Shown in pieces: positions 24,924 to 33,704 of a DNA stretch of 49,016 nt. The notes beneath the pieces are model-generated. The model ran no database searches. It worked only from the letters and a program-made list of their open reading frames with translations, and was not told where the DNA came from. Made by a program: the position numbers and the translations under genes. The first letter of the stretch is position 1; each line of letters begins with the position of its first letter. Origin of the DNA: Agathobacter sp. (GTDB lineage: Bacteria > Bacillota > Clostridia > Lachnospirales > Lachnospiraceae); the NCBI GenBank assembly GCA_017409825.1, contig JAFQRZ010000017.1, forward strand, positions 1 through 49,016, read 5' to 3'.

Positions 24924-26417
24924 CTATTTTGCACTGTAAATTCGTTTTAACTCTACTCTGTCAATCTTACCATTTGCATTGAGTGGAACCTTGTCAATCA
25001 ATACGATTCTGTTTGGAACCATGTAAGAGGAGAGTTTTTCTGTAAGTGCAGCCTTAATCTGTGGACCAGCTAATTCACTGTCTGGCGCACATTCACAGTA
25101 AAGTATGATTCGTTTCTTGTCACCATCATAGATGCATCCACATTTTTCAATACCATCTAAGCTCAACGCCGCTACTTCGATTTCCCCAAGCTCAATGCGA
25201 TGTCCCATATGTTTAATCTGAAAATCCTTTCGGGAAGTAAATACCAAATCACCATTCTCATTATAAAAAGCGATATCTCCCGTTTTAAAGTAACGTCTTT
25301 CCCCTGTTCCATCCAAGTCCATGGTCACAAAAGCGTTTTCCGTCTTTTCTTTATCACCATAATATTCCTTGGCAAGAGCTTTGGAAGAAAGATAAATTTC
25401 ACCGCTTACCTTCTGGTCTGTAATGACTTTGCCGCTCTCCTGGTCAACCAATACGATTTTACAGTTTGAAAGAGGCTTGCCCATTGGAAGAGAATCTGTG
25501 TCTGCAAACACATCCTCCTTTTTCACTTCATAATACAGGCAGATGCCTGCAATTTCAGAAGAACCATATAGATTTACATAATTTAAATCTGGCATTTCCT
25601 TACGCCATTTATTCAACTGCTTCATTGGAAATACCTCTCCAACGAAGAATACATTTTTCAATGTTGTAGGCTTAATATCTGCAAATACATTTAACTGTGT
25701 CAATAATGACAATGCCGATGGCACCCATGAAATGGTACCCACCTGCTTTTCATTCAAATATTCCACCAATTTCACTGGCATAGAGAACAATGAAGTTGGA
25801 ATAATCTGCATCGTCGCCATATTTTTCAAGCAAAGATAAATATCCTTTGCCGATGCATCAAAAAAGAATGGAGTCTGGTTTCCCAAAATTTCATGCTCCG
25901 CATAAGGATAGGTCGCAGAAAATGCCTCCACATAGTCAATCATAGCACCATGGGTTTTCAATCCTCCCTTTGGTACTCCCGTCGAACCTGAGGTAAAGAT
26001 TAAATATAATGCTTCATCCTGTGCATCTGCGTGGTAAGTATATTCCAATGCTTCACTTGAAATCCCTTCATCTGCAATCACTTCCGAAATATCCTCAATC
26101 GTAAGCAAAAGCTCCATGCCCGACTGTTCGATAATGTGATTCTTTTTTTCTTCTTTCAATTCAGGGTCTACTGGTACATAAAAGTTACCACTGTACAAAA
26201 TACCCATAAAAAGAACCAAGGTATACTTATCTCTTCCTGCTACGACACCAATCGGTTTTCTGGTATTATGATAGCCTTTTTCCATAAGAAAAAGGCCCAC
26301 TTTTCTCGCTAAATTGCGATATTCTTTATAGGTAAGTTTTCCATTGCCGTCTTCCAAAGCAATCCTATCTGGATTTACTTTGGCGGCCTGTTCTAAATAA
26401 TCTAATACGTTCATCAT
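24924..26417 (-). CDS. DltA-like adenylating ligase
   Basis: A 497-residue cytoplasmic AMP-forming ligase. Core motifs are FTSGSTGVPKG (141-151), FFFDASAKDIY (A4, 184-194), YGSSE (284-288, where DltA has YGPTE), the KTGD motif and the C-terminal NANGKIDR lysine. It should activate an amino or carboxylic acid and load it on the carrier protein at 29594-29824. The position matching the selectivity Cys of DltA (FCGE) is Val259 in FFVGEVFP, so the substrate may not be D-alanine. The start overlaps the stop of the lipoprotein gene by one base (TAATG). The Dlt resemblance rests on gene company as much as on sequence. Confidence 0.85.
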   Translation of the reverse strand: MMNVLDYLEQAAKVNPDRIALEDGNGKLTYKEYRNLARKVGLFLMEKGYHNTRKPIGVVAGRDKYTLVLFMGILYSGNFYVPVDPELKEEKKNHIIEQSGMELLLTIEDISEVIADEGISSEALEYTYHADAQDEALYLIFTSGSTGVPKGGLKTHGAMIDYVEAFSATYPYAEHEILGNQTPFFFDASAKDIYLCLKNMATMQIIPTSLFSMPVKLVEYLNEKQVGTISWVPSALSLLTQLNVFADIKPTTLKNVFFVGEVFPMKQLNKWRKEMPDLNYVNLYGSSEIAGICLYYEVKKEDVFADTDSLPMGKPLSNCKIVLVDQESGKVITDQKVSGEIYLSSKALAKEYYGDKEKTENAFVTMDLDGTGERRYFKTGDIAFYNENGDLVFTSRKDFQIKHMGHRIELGEIEVAALSLDGIEKCGCIYDGDKKRIILYCECAPDSELAGPQIKAALTEKLSSYMVPNRIVLIDKVPLNANGKIDRVELKRIYSAK

Positions 26418-26950
26418 TAATTATAATCAACCTTTGTCTGATATTCGATAGAAACGATTTCGTCATTCTCTACGATGAAATAGAGACATCCGTTTCCTTT
26501 TTCATAGGTATATTCGTTGCCGTTTACTGTTGTTGCTTCGCCATAAGCTTTGAGCATATCATCTTTTGACATATAAAGGGAAATGCCCTCCGTTGTCTTT
26601 ACAAGGTCATCCTTGAAGTAAATAGATGCAAGCATGTCTTTTCCATCCTTTGGATAGGTATCTAACTGGAAGCTAGAATAGGTATAGAATTTATCCATAC
26701 CATCAAATGCACAGCTAGCCGCTTCATAATATGCTACTGGTTCACCCAACTTGCTTACTACACTTTCAATATCTTCATTTACAGAAATTTCCATTCCATC
26801 ATAAGTAAATACATAGCTTGCTTCATCTGCTGCATTATTTTCTTTGTCAGAATTATTATTTCCTGCATTTCCACCATTATCTCCGCCACCACATGCTGTC
26901 AAAACGACACAACTTACTGCAAGTAATAAAGTTAATAATCTCTTCTTCAT
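26417..26950 (-). CDS. small lipoprotein in the dlt-like operon
   Basis: A 177-residue lipoprotein (lipobox LTACG, Cys20) with an Asn/Gly-rich linker to about residue 45 and a compact domain of about 130 residues. The domain resembles BamE/SmpA-like or copper-amine-oxidase-N-like small folds only in general pattern: a strand with TYDGMEISV, a helix with VVSKLGEP, and a later strand-turn EYTYEKGNGCLYFIVEND. I do not recognise a family with confidence. It overlaps the DltD-like gene by 4 bases (ATGA) and the ligase gene by 1 base, so it is an obligate member of the cassette. Confidence 0.82.
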   Translation of the reverse strand: MKKRLLTLLLAVSCVVLTACGGGDNGGNAGNNNSDKENNAADEASYVFTYDGMEISVNEDIESVVSKLGEPVAYYEAASCAFDGMDKFYTYSSFQLDTYPKDGKDMLASIYFKDDLVKTTEGISLYMSKDDMLKAYGEATTVNGNEYTYEKGNGCLYFIVENDEIVSIEYQTKVDYN

Positions 26951-27987
26951 TGTTTTTTCGCTGCCTCCTCTGCAATCGCATCTTCAATCGCTTTCTTATA
27001 CGCTTCTACTTTTGGTTCCCAAACAGATACATAGGCCTCATCATTTCGATGATCCTTTATGCCATGTTCCTCTAACAGTTTTGCGCCGATATAATCGGAC
27101 ATTTTTTCTGCACCAGAAAGGTTCATGTGCATACCTGCATCATACGTATCTGTCGTATAATCGATACCAATTTCCTCTGCAAGTTCTAAGAAATTGTAGT
27201 AAGTAATATCATATTTTTCTGCGTAAGCATCTACCTGTGCTTCCCATTCATCATACCAATGTGGGAAAAGACTAGGTGCTTTCACAAAAACAAGCTCAAT
27301 TCCTTTTTTATCGCAAAGCTCACGCATCTTATCCAGATATTCCATTGGATAATCTGCAAACTGGTAATTCGCCAATCTCTTTGGTTCCGGAATATGTGTT
27401 ACCGGTCTAACATCTACTCTCAAATAATACCCTTCAAATGTAACCGGGTCTTTGTGGAACAAATATGTAAAATCCTCCGATGTCAATTCACTCCATCTGG
27501 TGTGATAACGAAGAATTGGGAACACATAATCCAATGCATTTTCATCCTCGGTCATGGATGCCTGAATCGAGTTCCATTTCGCTGAGGACCAGCGCATTCC
27601 GTCAATTGTCATACGATTGTAGGCTTCATTTTCTGGACCTGCATGCATGAGTGACATGATATTGAACACGACAACCTCTGGAGTTTCGTATTGCAAGGTA
27701 TCCTCTAACAAATAATATGACTGCCAGATTAACTGCTGCGCACTACCACGTACATAGCTGCTGATTCCGTATTTCTCCCAAAGTCTGCATGGAGAAATGT
27801 TTTCATATACTTCACAGTCTCCCAAAAACAAAACATCATGATTTTTCTCGGAATCATAGTATTCTTCTATCATCGCTCCTTCGATAATATCGGTCATATA
27901 TTTTGGTATCAAAAGCTCTTGCAAAAAGGCTAATACCAAAACGACCACAACTATCGTTGGTACAATTTTCTGTAACACTTTTTTCAT
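26947..27987 (-). CDS. DltD-like SGNH-fold protein with Cys at the nucleophile position
   Basis: A 346-residue protein with one N-terminal membrane segment (about 9-25) and an extracellular SGNH-like domain. Block I reads LFLGDCEVYE, so Cys58 replaces the usual Ser of GDS. The Asp-His pair appears in DAGMHMN near residue 280, and the rest of the fold (VVFNIMS, VFVKAPS) is intact. DltD proteins complete transfer of the activated group from the membrane acyltransferase to the surface polymer. The gene begins 11 bases after the MBOAT stop. A Cys nucleophile would favour thioester chemistry; loss of activity is the alternative. Confidence 0.82.
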   Translation of the reverse strand: MKKVLQKIVPTIVVVVLVLAFLQELLIPKYMTDIIEGAMIEEYYDSEKNHDVLFLGDCEVYENISPCRLWEKYGISSYVRGSAQQLIWQSYYLLEDTLQYETPEVVVFNIMSLMHAGPENEAYNRMTIDGMRWSSAKWNSIQASMTEDENALDYVFPILRYHTRWSELTSEDFTYLFHKDPVTFEGYYLRVDVRPVTHIPEPKRLANYQFADYPMEYLDKMRELCDKKGIELVFVKAPSLFPHWYDEWEAQVDAYAEKYDITYYNFLELAEEIGIDYTTDTYDAGMHMNLSGAEKMSDYIGAKLLEEHGIKDHRNDEAYVSVWEPKVEAYKKAIEDAIAEEAAKKQ

Positions 27988-27998
27988 TTTACGTCTCC

Positions 27999-29594
27999 TT
28001 AGAACTGATTATAAATAAATGAGCTTTCATCATATCCCTGTCCATAAGCACCTGCTAAAAGCACTACTACAAATAATGCTAGCCAGATTGCTGCTCGTAC
28101 TGGATATGGGAGTTCCAATATACGCTCTCTTACCTGCTTCTTTCTCTGTAACATACTAACTACAAAAATCAGTACGACACCAAATAGAATAATCAGATAA
28201 TCTGTTCCATTCAGTCCAAGTGCTAACATGGAGCCATCCCAAAGTGCTGAAATATTCCATGTCGTAAACATACTGAAAAACATTTTCACCGTAACTGTTA
28301 CATCACGATAACAGTCAAACATTCGAAGTGCACTCATCAAAAGAATCGTACGAATGACACAAAATGTTTTATACCAAAGCTTCCCTTCCACATCAAAACG
28401 ATTGTGGAATTTTGTATATAGTGGAGATAATTCCTGTGAAATCAAAATAACTACACAGTTTGCCAAGCCCCAAACGATGAAGTTCCAGCTTGCTCCATGC
28501 CAGATACCGGTAGTAAACCAAACCAAAATCGTTGCAAGGTAAACCGGTACACGTTTTCCTATATTTTCCCCAAGAACCTTTCTCGCTTTTTTCGAAAGCT
28601 TCAACATAAAACCAGATACAGAAATTGGATAGAAAATATAATCCGTAAACCAGCTTCCCATGGTCATATGCCATCTGTTCCAATATTCCTTGATATTCTT
28701 AGAGAAGTATGGGCGGTGGAAGTTTTCCGTCACCTTAATTCCCATGGTTTCTGCAATACCAATGGTGATATCAATTCCACCCGTAAAGTCTGCATACAAC
28801 TGGATGGCGTAAAACATCATTGCTACAAAGAAATAAATTCCTGGATAATCCTCTGGTGCAGCGAGCAATGTCTTTAATCCAATTAATACTCGGTCTGCAA
28901 TTACCAGCTTTTTAAAATAACCCCAGAGAATTCTCTGCAAACCAAAAGAAACCACCTTGGCATCAAACCTATGCTCTGCATATAAGGTTTGTGATAAGTC
29001 ATTGTATCGGCTGATTGGTCCCTGAGATAACTGTGGGAAAAAGCCTACGAATAATGCAAATTTTCCGTAGTTGTTCTGTGCTTCGTATTTCTCATTGTAC
29101 ACATCCACAAGATAACCAACGGTCTGGAATGTGTAGAAGGAAATTCCCAACGGCATAATGATATCCAAATAAGAAATCGGTTCCATATTGGATACACTTG
29201 TAATAATCCCATTGATATTTTCAATGATAAAATTCGTATATTTAATTCCTATCAAAAGGCCTAAATCTACAAATAATGCACCCCACAAGAAAAGACGTTG
29301 TTTTTTCTTAACGCCTTCCTTGTATGTTTTCTTTGCTTCCCTGTCCAGGGTCGCCTTATTCTCTTTTAAATACGCAGTCTTCTCTTTTGATAAGCTGCTG
29401 ATTTTTCTTGCACATAGGTAGGTTACCAGTGTCGTAATACTGATAAAAATCAGATATGAAGGGCCTGCACTAAAGTATAATACATAGCTTGCGCCCAACA
29501 AAAACATCCACTGAAAGCGTTTTGGTATACTGTAATAGATAACCAATACTGCTGCTACTGCAAGAATAAATTCATAAGATGTGAAACTCATCAT
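27999..29594 (-). CDS. MBOAT membrane acyltransferase (DltB/AlgI-like)
   Basis: A 531-residue membrane protein with about eleven hydrophobic segments. The MBOAT motifs are present: NRWHMTMGSWFTDYIFYP and the catalytic His in TGIWHGASWNF. Such proteins pass an acyl or aminoacyl group from a cytoplasmic carrier through the membrane. With a carrier gene directly upstream (one-base TAATG overlap) and an adenylating ligase in the same operon, a DltB-type role is more likely than an AlgI-type acetyltransferase. No DltX-like small ORF was seen. Confidence 0.92.
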   Translation of the reverse strand: MMSFTSYEFILAVAAVLVIYYSIPKRFQWMFLLGASYVLYFSAGPSYLIFISITTLVTYLCARKISSLSKEKTAYLKENKATLDREAKKTYKEGVKKKQRLFLWGALFVDLGLLIGIKYTNFIIENINGIITSVSNMEPISYLDIIMPLGISFYTFQTVGYLVDVYNEKYEAQNNYGKFALFVGFFPQLSQGPISRYNDLSQTLYAEHRFDAKVVSFGLQRILWGYFKKLVIADRVLIGLKTLLAAPEDYPGIYFFVAMMFYAIQLYADFTGGIDITIGIAETMGIKVTENFHRPYFSKNIKEYWNRWHMTMGSWFTDYIFYPISVSGFMLKLSKKARKVLGENIGKRVPVYLATILVWFTTGIWHGASWNFIVWGLANCVVILISQELSPLYTKFHNRFDVEGKLWYKTFCVIRTILLMSALRMFDCYRDVTVTVKMFFSMFTTWNISALWDGSMLALGLNGTDYLIILFGVVLIFVVSMLQRKKQVRERILELPYPVRAAIWLALFVVVLLAGAYGQGYDESSFIYNQF

Positions 29595-29824
29595 TATTCT
29601 CCGTCTTCTAATCGTTCAATCATAGCCCAAAGTGCTTCTGCAGAGTTAAAGTTTTCTGGAATAATTTCTTTTGCTGGAACTACTACATCAAAGGTATCTG
29701 CAATTTCTGAAATAATTGTAATAATGTCAAAAGAATCCAAAATCGCACTATCAATCAAATGTTCTTCTGTTTCAAAATCTACTTCTGGGTGAAGGTCTGT
29801 TAAAATTTCAAGTAATTCGTTCAT
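29594..29824 (-). CDS. acyl/peptidyl carrier protein (DltC-like)
   Basis: A 76-residue acidic protein with the four-helix carrier pattern. The phosphopantetheine attachment site is Ser31 in ILDSFDII. It matches DltC in size and in being encoded next to an MBOAT gene. It would carry the group activated by the ligase at 24924-26417 as a thioester to the membrane. The order here (carrier before MBOAT, ligase later) differs from the common dltA-B-C-D order. Confidence 0.9.
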   Translation of the reverse strand: MNELLEILTDLHPEVDFETEEHLIDSAILDSFDIITIISEIADTFDVVVPAKEIIPENFNSAEALWAMIERLEDGE

Positions 29825-29858
29825 AATTTATTCTCCTTGTACTTTCATTCTTTTATCG

Positions 29859-31289
29859 TTATTGTATTTTTGGATACTTATCTCTTGTAAAATTATGGGA
29901 GCCACCATGATTATTCGAATATTCTAAAATCTGGGCATCCGTCCACATAAAGAACCAGGTTCCATCTGCTCGTCTTGTTGGATCGAAATGATAATACCCT
30001 TCTCCCAAATCCAACAGCAACCACCAGTGATTGTTTTTCGTGGTCCAACTCGCCTTTTCCTTTTGGATTACAAGTGGCTCAAGTCCAATGCGCTCCAATA
30101 ACAACTTCGCTGTCGCTGCATAGGTAAAGCAGTCACCACGTCTTTTCACCATTCCATTATAGGCACCCTCTAGCCAATCTCCCTTTGGTGAATCGTTTAC
30201 ATAGCCAATACTGCTTCGGGTCCACTTATAAATGGCATAAGCCTTTTCACGCATTGTCATAGAATCATTGATGATTTCTGCAAGAATCCGATCTGCATAG
30301 CTATTGACTTCTTCTACGGTATGTCCACCCGTCGAAGGTTCTACTACCTTAACTGTAATATCCTTCGTAGACGTATTACCTGCCAAATCTGTAGCCGTAC
30401 AATGTACTACATAACTTCCTACGGTACTTAAATTCACTTCTGAATTGTCAATTTCTAAGGCAATATCCGAAGCTGCATCACAGTTATCTGTCACACGAAT
30501 ACTCTTTTTATATGAAATTGTACCATTTTTGTCTACCTGAATGCTGGATGTCTGAATCGTAGGTGCTGTCGTATCAACAACCACTAAAGTTACATTTTCT
30601 ACGACTCCCTGCACCTGTATCTGTACTGGATGTTCACCAACCGTCGAAAGGATACTCTTATCTGGTTCTGTTGCATAAGATGCTTCAATCTGCTCATCCA
30701 ACACATATACACTCGCTGGCGGAAGTGCACTTCCACCTTCAATTGTATAGCTTGGAACTACGCCCTTTACAATTAGCTCTGCCGTTTGTGTGGTACTATT
30801 GTTATGAGCATCCGTCGCTGTTATCGTAACCGTCTGACTTCCAAGCTTTGTCGTATCTGGCTTGGTCACAAACGTATATGTCACCTCTGAAAAATCATTA
30901 CAGCTTGCAACGAAATCTTCCGCCTTACACTCCACACCATAATTTATAGAAAACTCCTGCAACGTAAGCTTCGGTTCTGTTGTGTCAACGACTTCTACCG
31001 TGACATTCATCGGGATAAGTCCCCATATTTTCACTAGGCACTTATAAGTCCCAACCTCATCCGTATTGATATAACCTGCTACTGTAGAATGTGCTTTAAA
31101 CTCTTTTTTCCATACGGCATTCACATCAAAAGGCGTTCCCGCTTCCGTTGTTACCTGAAAATTAAAATTCGATACAAGAAAAATACTCGCTGCGGCAAAG
31201 AATGCAATTATTACCAATGCCACTCCACCAATGGTATAATACTTTTTCCTATTTTCCTTATCGTTTATGTATTTTTCTATCAGCTCCAT
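29859..31289 (-). CDS. membrane-anchored Ig-like/transglutaminase-fold protein
   Basis: A 476-residue type II membrane protein. A 20-residue cytoplasmic start and one membrane segment (about 20-40) precede three or four Ig/HYR-like beta domains (about 45-315), each ending near VVDTT or TATD. The C-terminal 150 residues are a transglutaminase-like cysteine domain with triad Cys387 (RRGDCFTY), His421 (NNHWWLLL) and Asp436 (YHFDPT). Such domains act as proteases, amidases or cross-linkers at the cell wall. It is the promoter-proximal gene of the dlt-like operon, 34 bases before the carrier gene. Its role in the pathway is not known. Confidence 0.9.
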   Translation of the reverse strand: MELIEKYINDKENRKKYYTIGGVALVIIAFFAAASIFLVSNFNFQVTTEAGTPFDVNAVWKKEFKAHSTVAGYINTDEVGTYKCLVKIWGLIPMNVTVEVVDTTEPKLTLQEFSINYGVECKAEDFVASCNDFSEVTYTFVTKPDTTKLGSQTVTITATDAHNNSTTQTAELIVKGVVPSYTIEGGSALPPASVYVLDEQIEASYATEPDKSILSTVGEHPVQIQVQGVVENVTLVVVDTTAPTIQTSSIQVDKNGTISYKKSIRVTDNCDAASDIALEIDNSEVNLSTVGSYVVHCTATDLAGNTSTKDITVKVVEPSTGGHTVEEVNSYADRILAEIINDSMTMREKAYAIYKWTRSSIGYVNDSPKGDWLEGAYNGMVKRRGDCFTYAATAKLLLERIGLEPLVIQKEKASWTTKNNHWWLLLDLGEGYYHFDPTRRADGTWFFMWTDAQILEYSNNHGGSHNFTRDKYPKIQ

Positions 31290-31378
31290 TATGCACCCCT
31301 TATTTTGTCATACGTATACATAGTATACTTTACCACATTCGACCATTATCGACAATATTCTTTTTCCACAAAAAATAA

Positions 31379-31402
31379 GGCGTAATCTCTCTCGATTACG
31401 CC
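31379..31402 (-). terminator. terminator of mntP
   Basis: Stem GGCGTAATC and complement (9 bp) with a 6-base loop; minus reads TTATTTTTTG after it. Confidence 0.82.
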
Positions 31403-31409
31403 GTTTTCT

Positions 31410-31994
31410 CTAAAATATACCAGTTATAAAAATTTCTAATCCAATTATAATTAAAATAACGCCACCCATAATGGTTGCCTTATTGGCAAACACCGTACCA
31501 AACTTCTTACCAAGTGCGAGTCCACCAAAACAAATAAAGAAGGTAAGAACTCCTATGATAAGAGCTGCCACAACAGCCATCAGCAAACCGTATTCTGCAA
31601 TGGTAAAGCCTACGGATAACGCATCAATGGAGGTTGCAATGCCCTGTATCATCAGAGCCTTCATCCCAACTCCCGCTTTTTCCACCTCTTCTTCTTTGTT
31701 TTCGATGCCTTCCTTTAACATTTTACCACCGATAAAACAAAGCAGCACAAGAGCAATCCAAGGGATAAACGATTCAAACACTTTAAAATACTGCACAACC
31801 GTATGTACACAAACCCATCCGATAAATGGCATCAATGCCTGAAACCCCGCGAAGACACCTGCAATCATAGCCATTCTGCGTTTTCTCATCTTGGGCTCAT
31901 TCAAACCATTTGCAAGCGAAACAGAAAACGCATCCATCGCCAATCCTACACCAAGCATCGCACTATTGATAAAAAACATCAAATTCCATTCCAT
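31410..31994 (-). CDS. mntP: MntP-type manganese exporter
   Basis: A 194-residue membrane protein with six hydrophobic segments. The duplicated motifs GLAMDAFSVSLANG and IATSIDALSVGFT carry the paired Asp residues that bind Mn2+ in this family. It exports manganese to avoid toxicity. It starts one base after the stop of the diguanylate cyclase gene (TAA-A-ATG), so translation is coupled. No yybP-ykoY riboswitch lies in front, unlike many mntP genes, so regulation would follow the cyclase gene. Confidence 0.93.
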   Translation of the reverse strand: MEWNLMFFINSAMLGVGLAMDAFSVSLANGLNEPKMRKRRMAMIAGVFAGFQALMPFIGWVCVHTVVQYFKVFESFIPWIALVLLCFIGGKMLKEGIENKEEEVEKAGVGMKALMIQGIATSIDALSVGFTIAEYGLLMAVVAALIIGVLTFFICFGGLALGKKFGTVFANKATIMGGVILIIIGLEIFITGIF

Positions 31995-31995
31995 T

Positions 31996-33645
31996 TTACT
32001 CTACCATCCTACTGTTTTTGCCCATTGCTTTCATTCGCACTTTCTTGTCGTACATATCCTCATCTGCACGATTGAACACACTCTCGTATGTACTATCCAT
32101 TTTTTTGTTGTAGCTTGCATACCCAATGGATGCTGATGCCCAGATTTTTCCCTTCTGATGCTCTACCACTTCATCAAATTTCTTGCGGTAGACTTCACAT
32201 TCCTCTTCTGTTATGCCATTTAAAATCACGGCAAATTCGTCACCGCCAATACGATAGACATTCTCCTCGCCAAAGACCTCCGCTATCATCTGGGTAACCT
32301 TAATAATCAGTTCATTTCCAATTTCATGTCCGAAATTGTCGTTGATATATTTCAATCCATTTGCGTCTATGACAAAAACAGAAAAATCCGCTTTTTTCTG
32401 CATAATATCATTCTTTAAGAAGGCAACCTCCTGCAAATAAGCCGTACTATTTTTCACGCCAGTCAGCTTGTCCGAATACGCCAGATTGTTGATATAGCTA
32501 ATCTTAATCTTCAACTGCTGTGCCGTCTCACTCAAGCTTTTCGCCAAAGTTCCTACCTCATCATTAGAACGAATATCCAAATCCACATCCAAATGTCCCT
32601 GTGCAATATCCTGTGCCGCCTTATCCAATTCTTTCAAAGGGCGAATAATCGTCTTTGCAATCTGCATTGTGATAAAAACAAAGATTAAACCCGTGGCAAA
32701 CGCAATACCAATTATTTTAACTACCAAGGCATTATAATCCGCATTGATTTCCACATTTGGAGCAATTAGAGCCATAATCTTACCATTCGTAAGCTCTGAA
32801 AAAACGACTGTCTTATTCTTACCATCTATAGACAACTCATACACCATATCCGTACGAGTCAACTCATCTTTCTCAATGTGGTCTAATTCATCACTAAAAC
32901 CCACAACATTCGTTCCTAATTCAAACTCCTTGCTATACGCAATATCAAAATTCTCATCCGCAAGGAATGCATATCCTGTTTCATATACTTTAATTTCATC
33001 GACCATGCCTGTGATATATGACCAGTCAATATCCATTCCCACAATACCAATCAACTGATTATCCTGGTAAATTGGCATTGCATAAGAAACGATGGTACGA
33101 TTGGTATTCTGATTCTCATACGGATCCATCCAAATCGCTTTTCCTGCATCTACTGGCTCATAATACCAGCCCACATTCTCGGTATCTTCTTTCGGATATT
33201 GTGTAATATTCGTATTTTCTTCTAACTCCAGCTTCCCTGTTTCGTTGCTCACCAGCCAGTAAAAGCCTTCCGTTGGACCAGCAATCTCAGGATTCAAGCG
33301 CAGGTAAATCCCGATAGAACCCTTGGTATTTATCGCAATATCATAGCCTGCCAGCCGCATATTATTGATATAGGTATTACGATAGGTTTCGTCTTTCAAA
33401 TCCTCGAAATGTTCAATATGATTTGTCGCTAATACCGCCATAACCTCTGTCGACTGCTCAATACGGCCCAGGATATTATTGAGCTCCTCCGCCTTTTCCT
33501 GACAAGTCAGGTTCATGGTGGATACTACACTCTGGTCCAATTCCTCTCGGAAGCTTACAATTCCCAAGCCGCCAATGGTAAGACTCGAAAATAATATACC
33601 TACTAAAATTAATAATATTATTTTATTCTGAATGGAATTTTTCAT
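31996..33645 (-). CDS. membrane diguanylate cyclase (Cache-HAMP-GGDEF)
   Basis: A 549-residue receptor enzyme. A first membrane segment (about 9-30), an extracellular Cache sensor (about 40-275) and a second membrane segment (about 300-322) lead to a HAMP domain (about 325-378) and a GGDEF domain (about 385-545). The active-site signature RIGGDEF is intact. The inhibitory RxxD site is absent (FGEE at that place), so product inhibition through the usual site is not expected. The protein makes cyclic di-GMP in response to an external ligand. The ATG at 33645 is supported by GAGGAGG. It lies behind a hairpin that follows the tandem-receiver gene. Confidence 0.93.
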   Translation of the reverse strand: MKNSIQNKIILLILVGILFSSLTIGGLGIVSFREELDQSVVSTMNLTCQEKAEELNNILGRIEQSTEVMAVLATNHIEHFEDLKDETYRNTYINNMRLAGYDIAINTKGSIGIYLRLNPEIAGPTEGFYWLVSNETGKLELEENTNITQYPKEDTENVGWYYEPVDAGKAIWMDPYENQNTNRTIVSYAMPIYQDNQLIGIVGMDIDWSYITGMVDEIKVYETGYAFLADENFDIAYSKEFELGTNVVGFSDELDHIEKDELTRTDMVYELSIDGKNKTVVFSELTNGKIMALIAPNVEINADYNALVVKIIGIAFATGLIFVFITMQIAKTIIRPLKELDKAAQDIAQGHLDVDLDIRSNDEVGTLAKSLSETAQQLKIKISYINNLAYSDKLTGVKNSTAYLQEVAFLKNDIMQKKADFSVFVIDANGLKYINDNFGHEIGNELIIKVTQMIAEVFGEENVYRIGGDEFAVILNGITEEECEVYRKKFDEVVEHQKGKIWASASIGYASYNKKMDSTYESVFNRADEDMYDKKVRMKAMGKNSRMVE

Positions 33646-33669
33646 AGCCTTACCTCCTCTTTCGAAAAC

Positions 33670-33697
33670 AATATCCCCCAATTGCTTGGGGGATATT
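33670..33697 (-). terminator. hairpin between the tandem-receiver and GGDEF genes
   Basis: A 12-bp perfect stem with a TTGC-type loop. The U tract on minus is interrupted (TTGTTTTCG), so termination may be partial. It also sits close to the ribosome site of the cyclase gene. Confidence 0.6.
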
Positions 33698-33704
33698 AAT
33701 TGCA

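Noticed and set aside
31305-31325. GTATAC direct/inverted repeats before the transglutaminase start as an operator
   Set aside because: Short self-complementary hexamers in AT-rich promoter DNA; no second copy elsewhere to support a regulator site.
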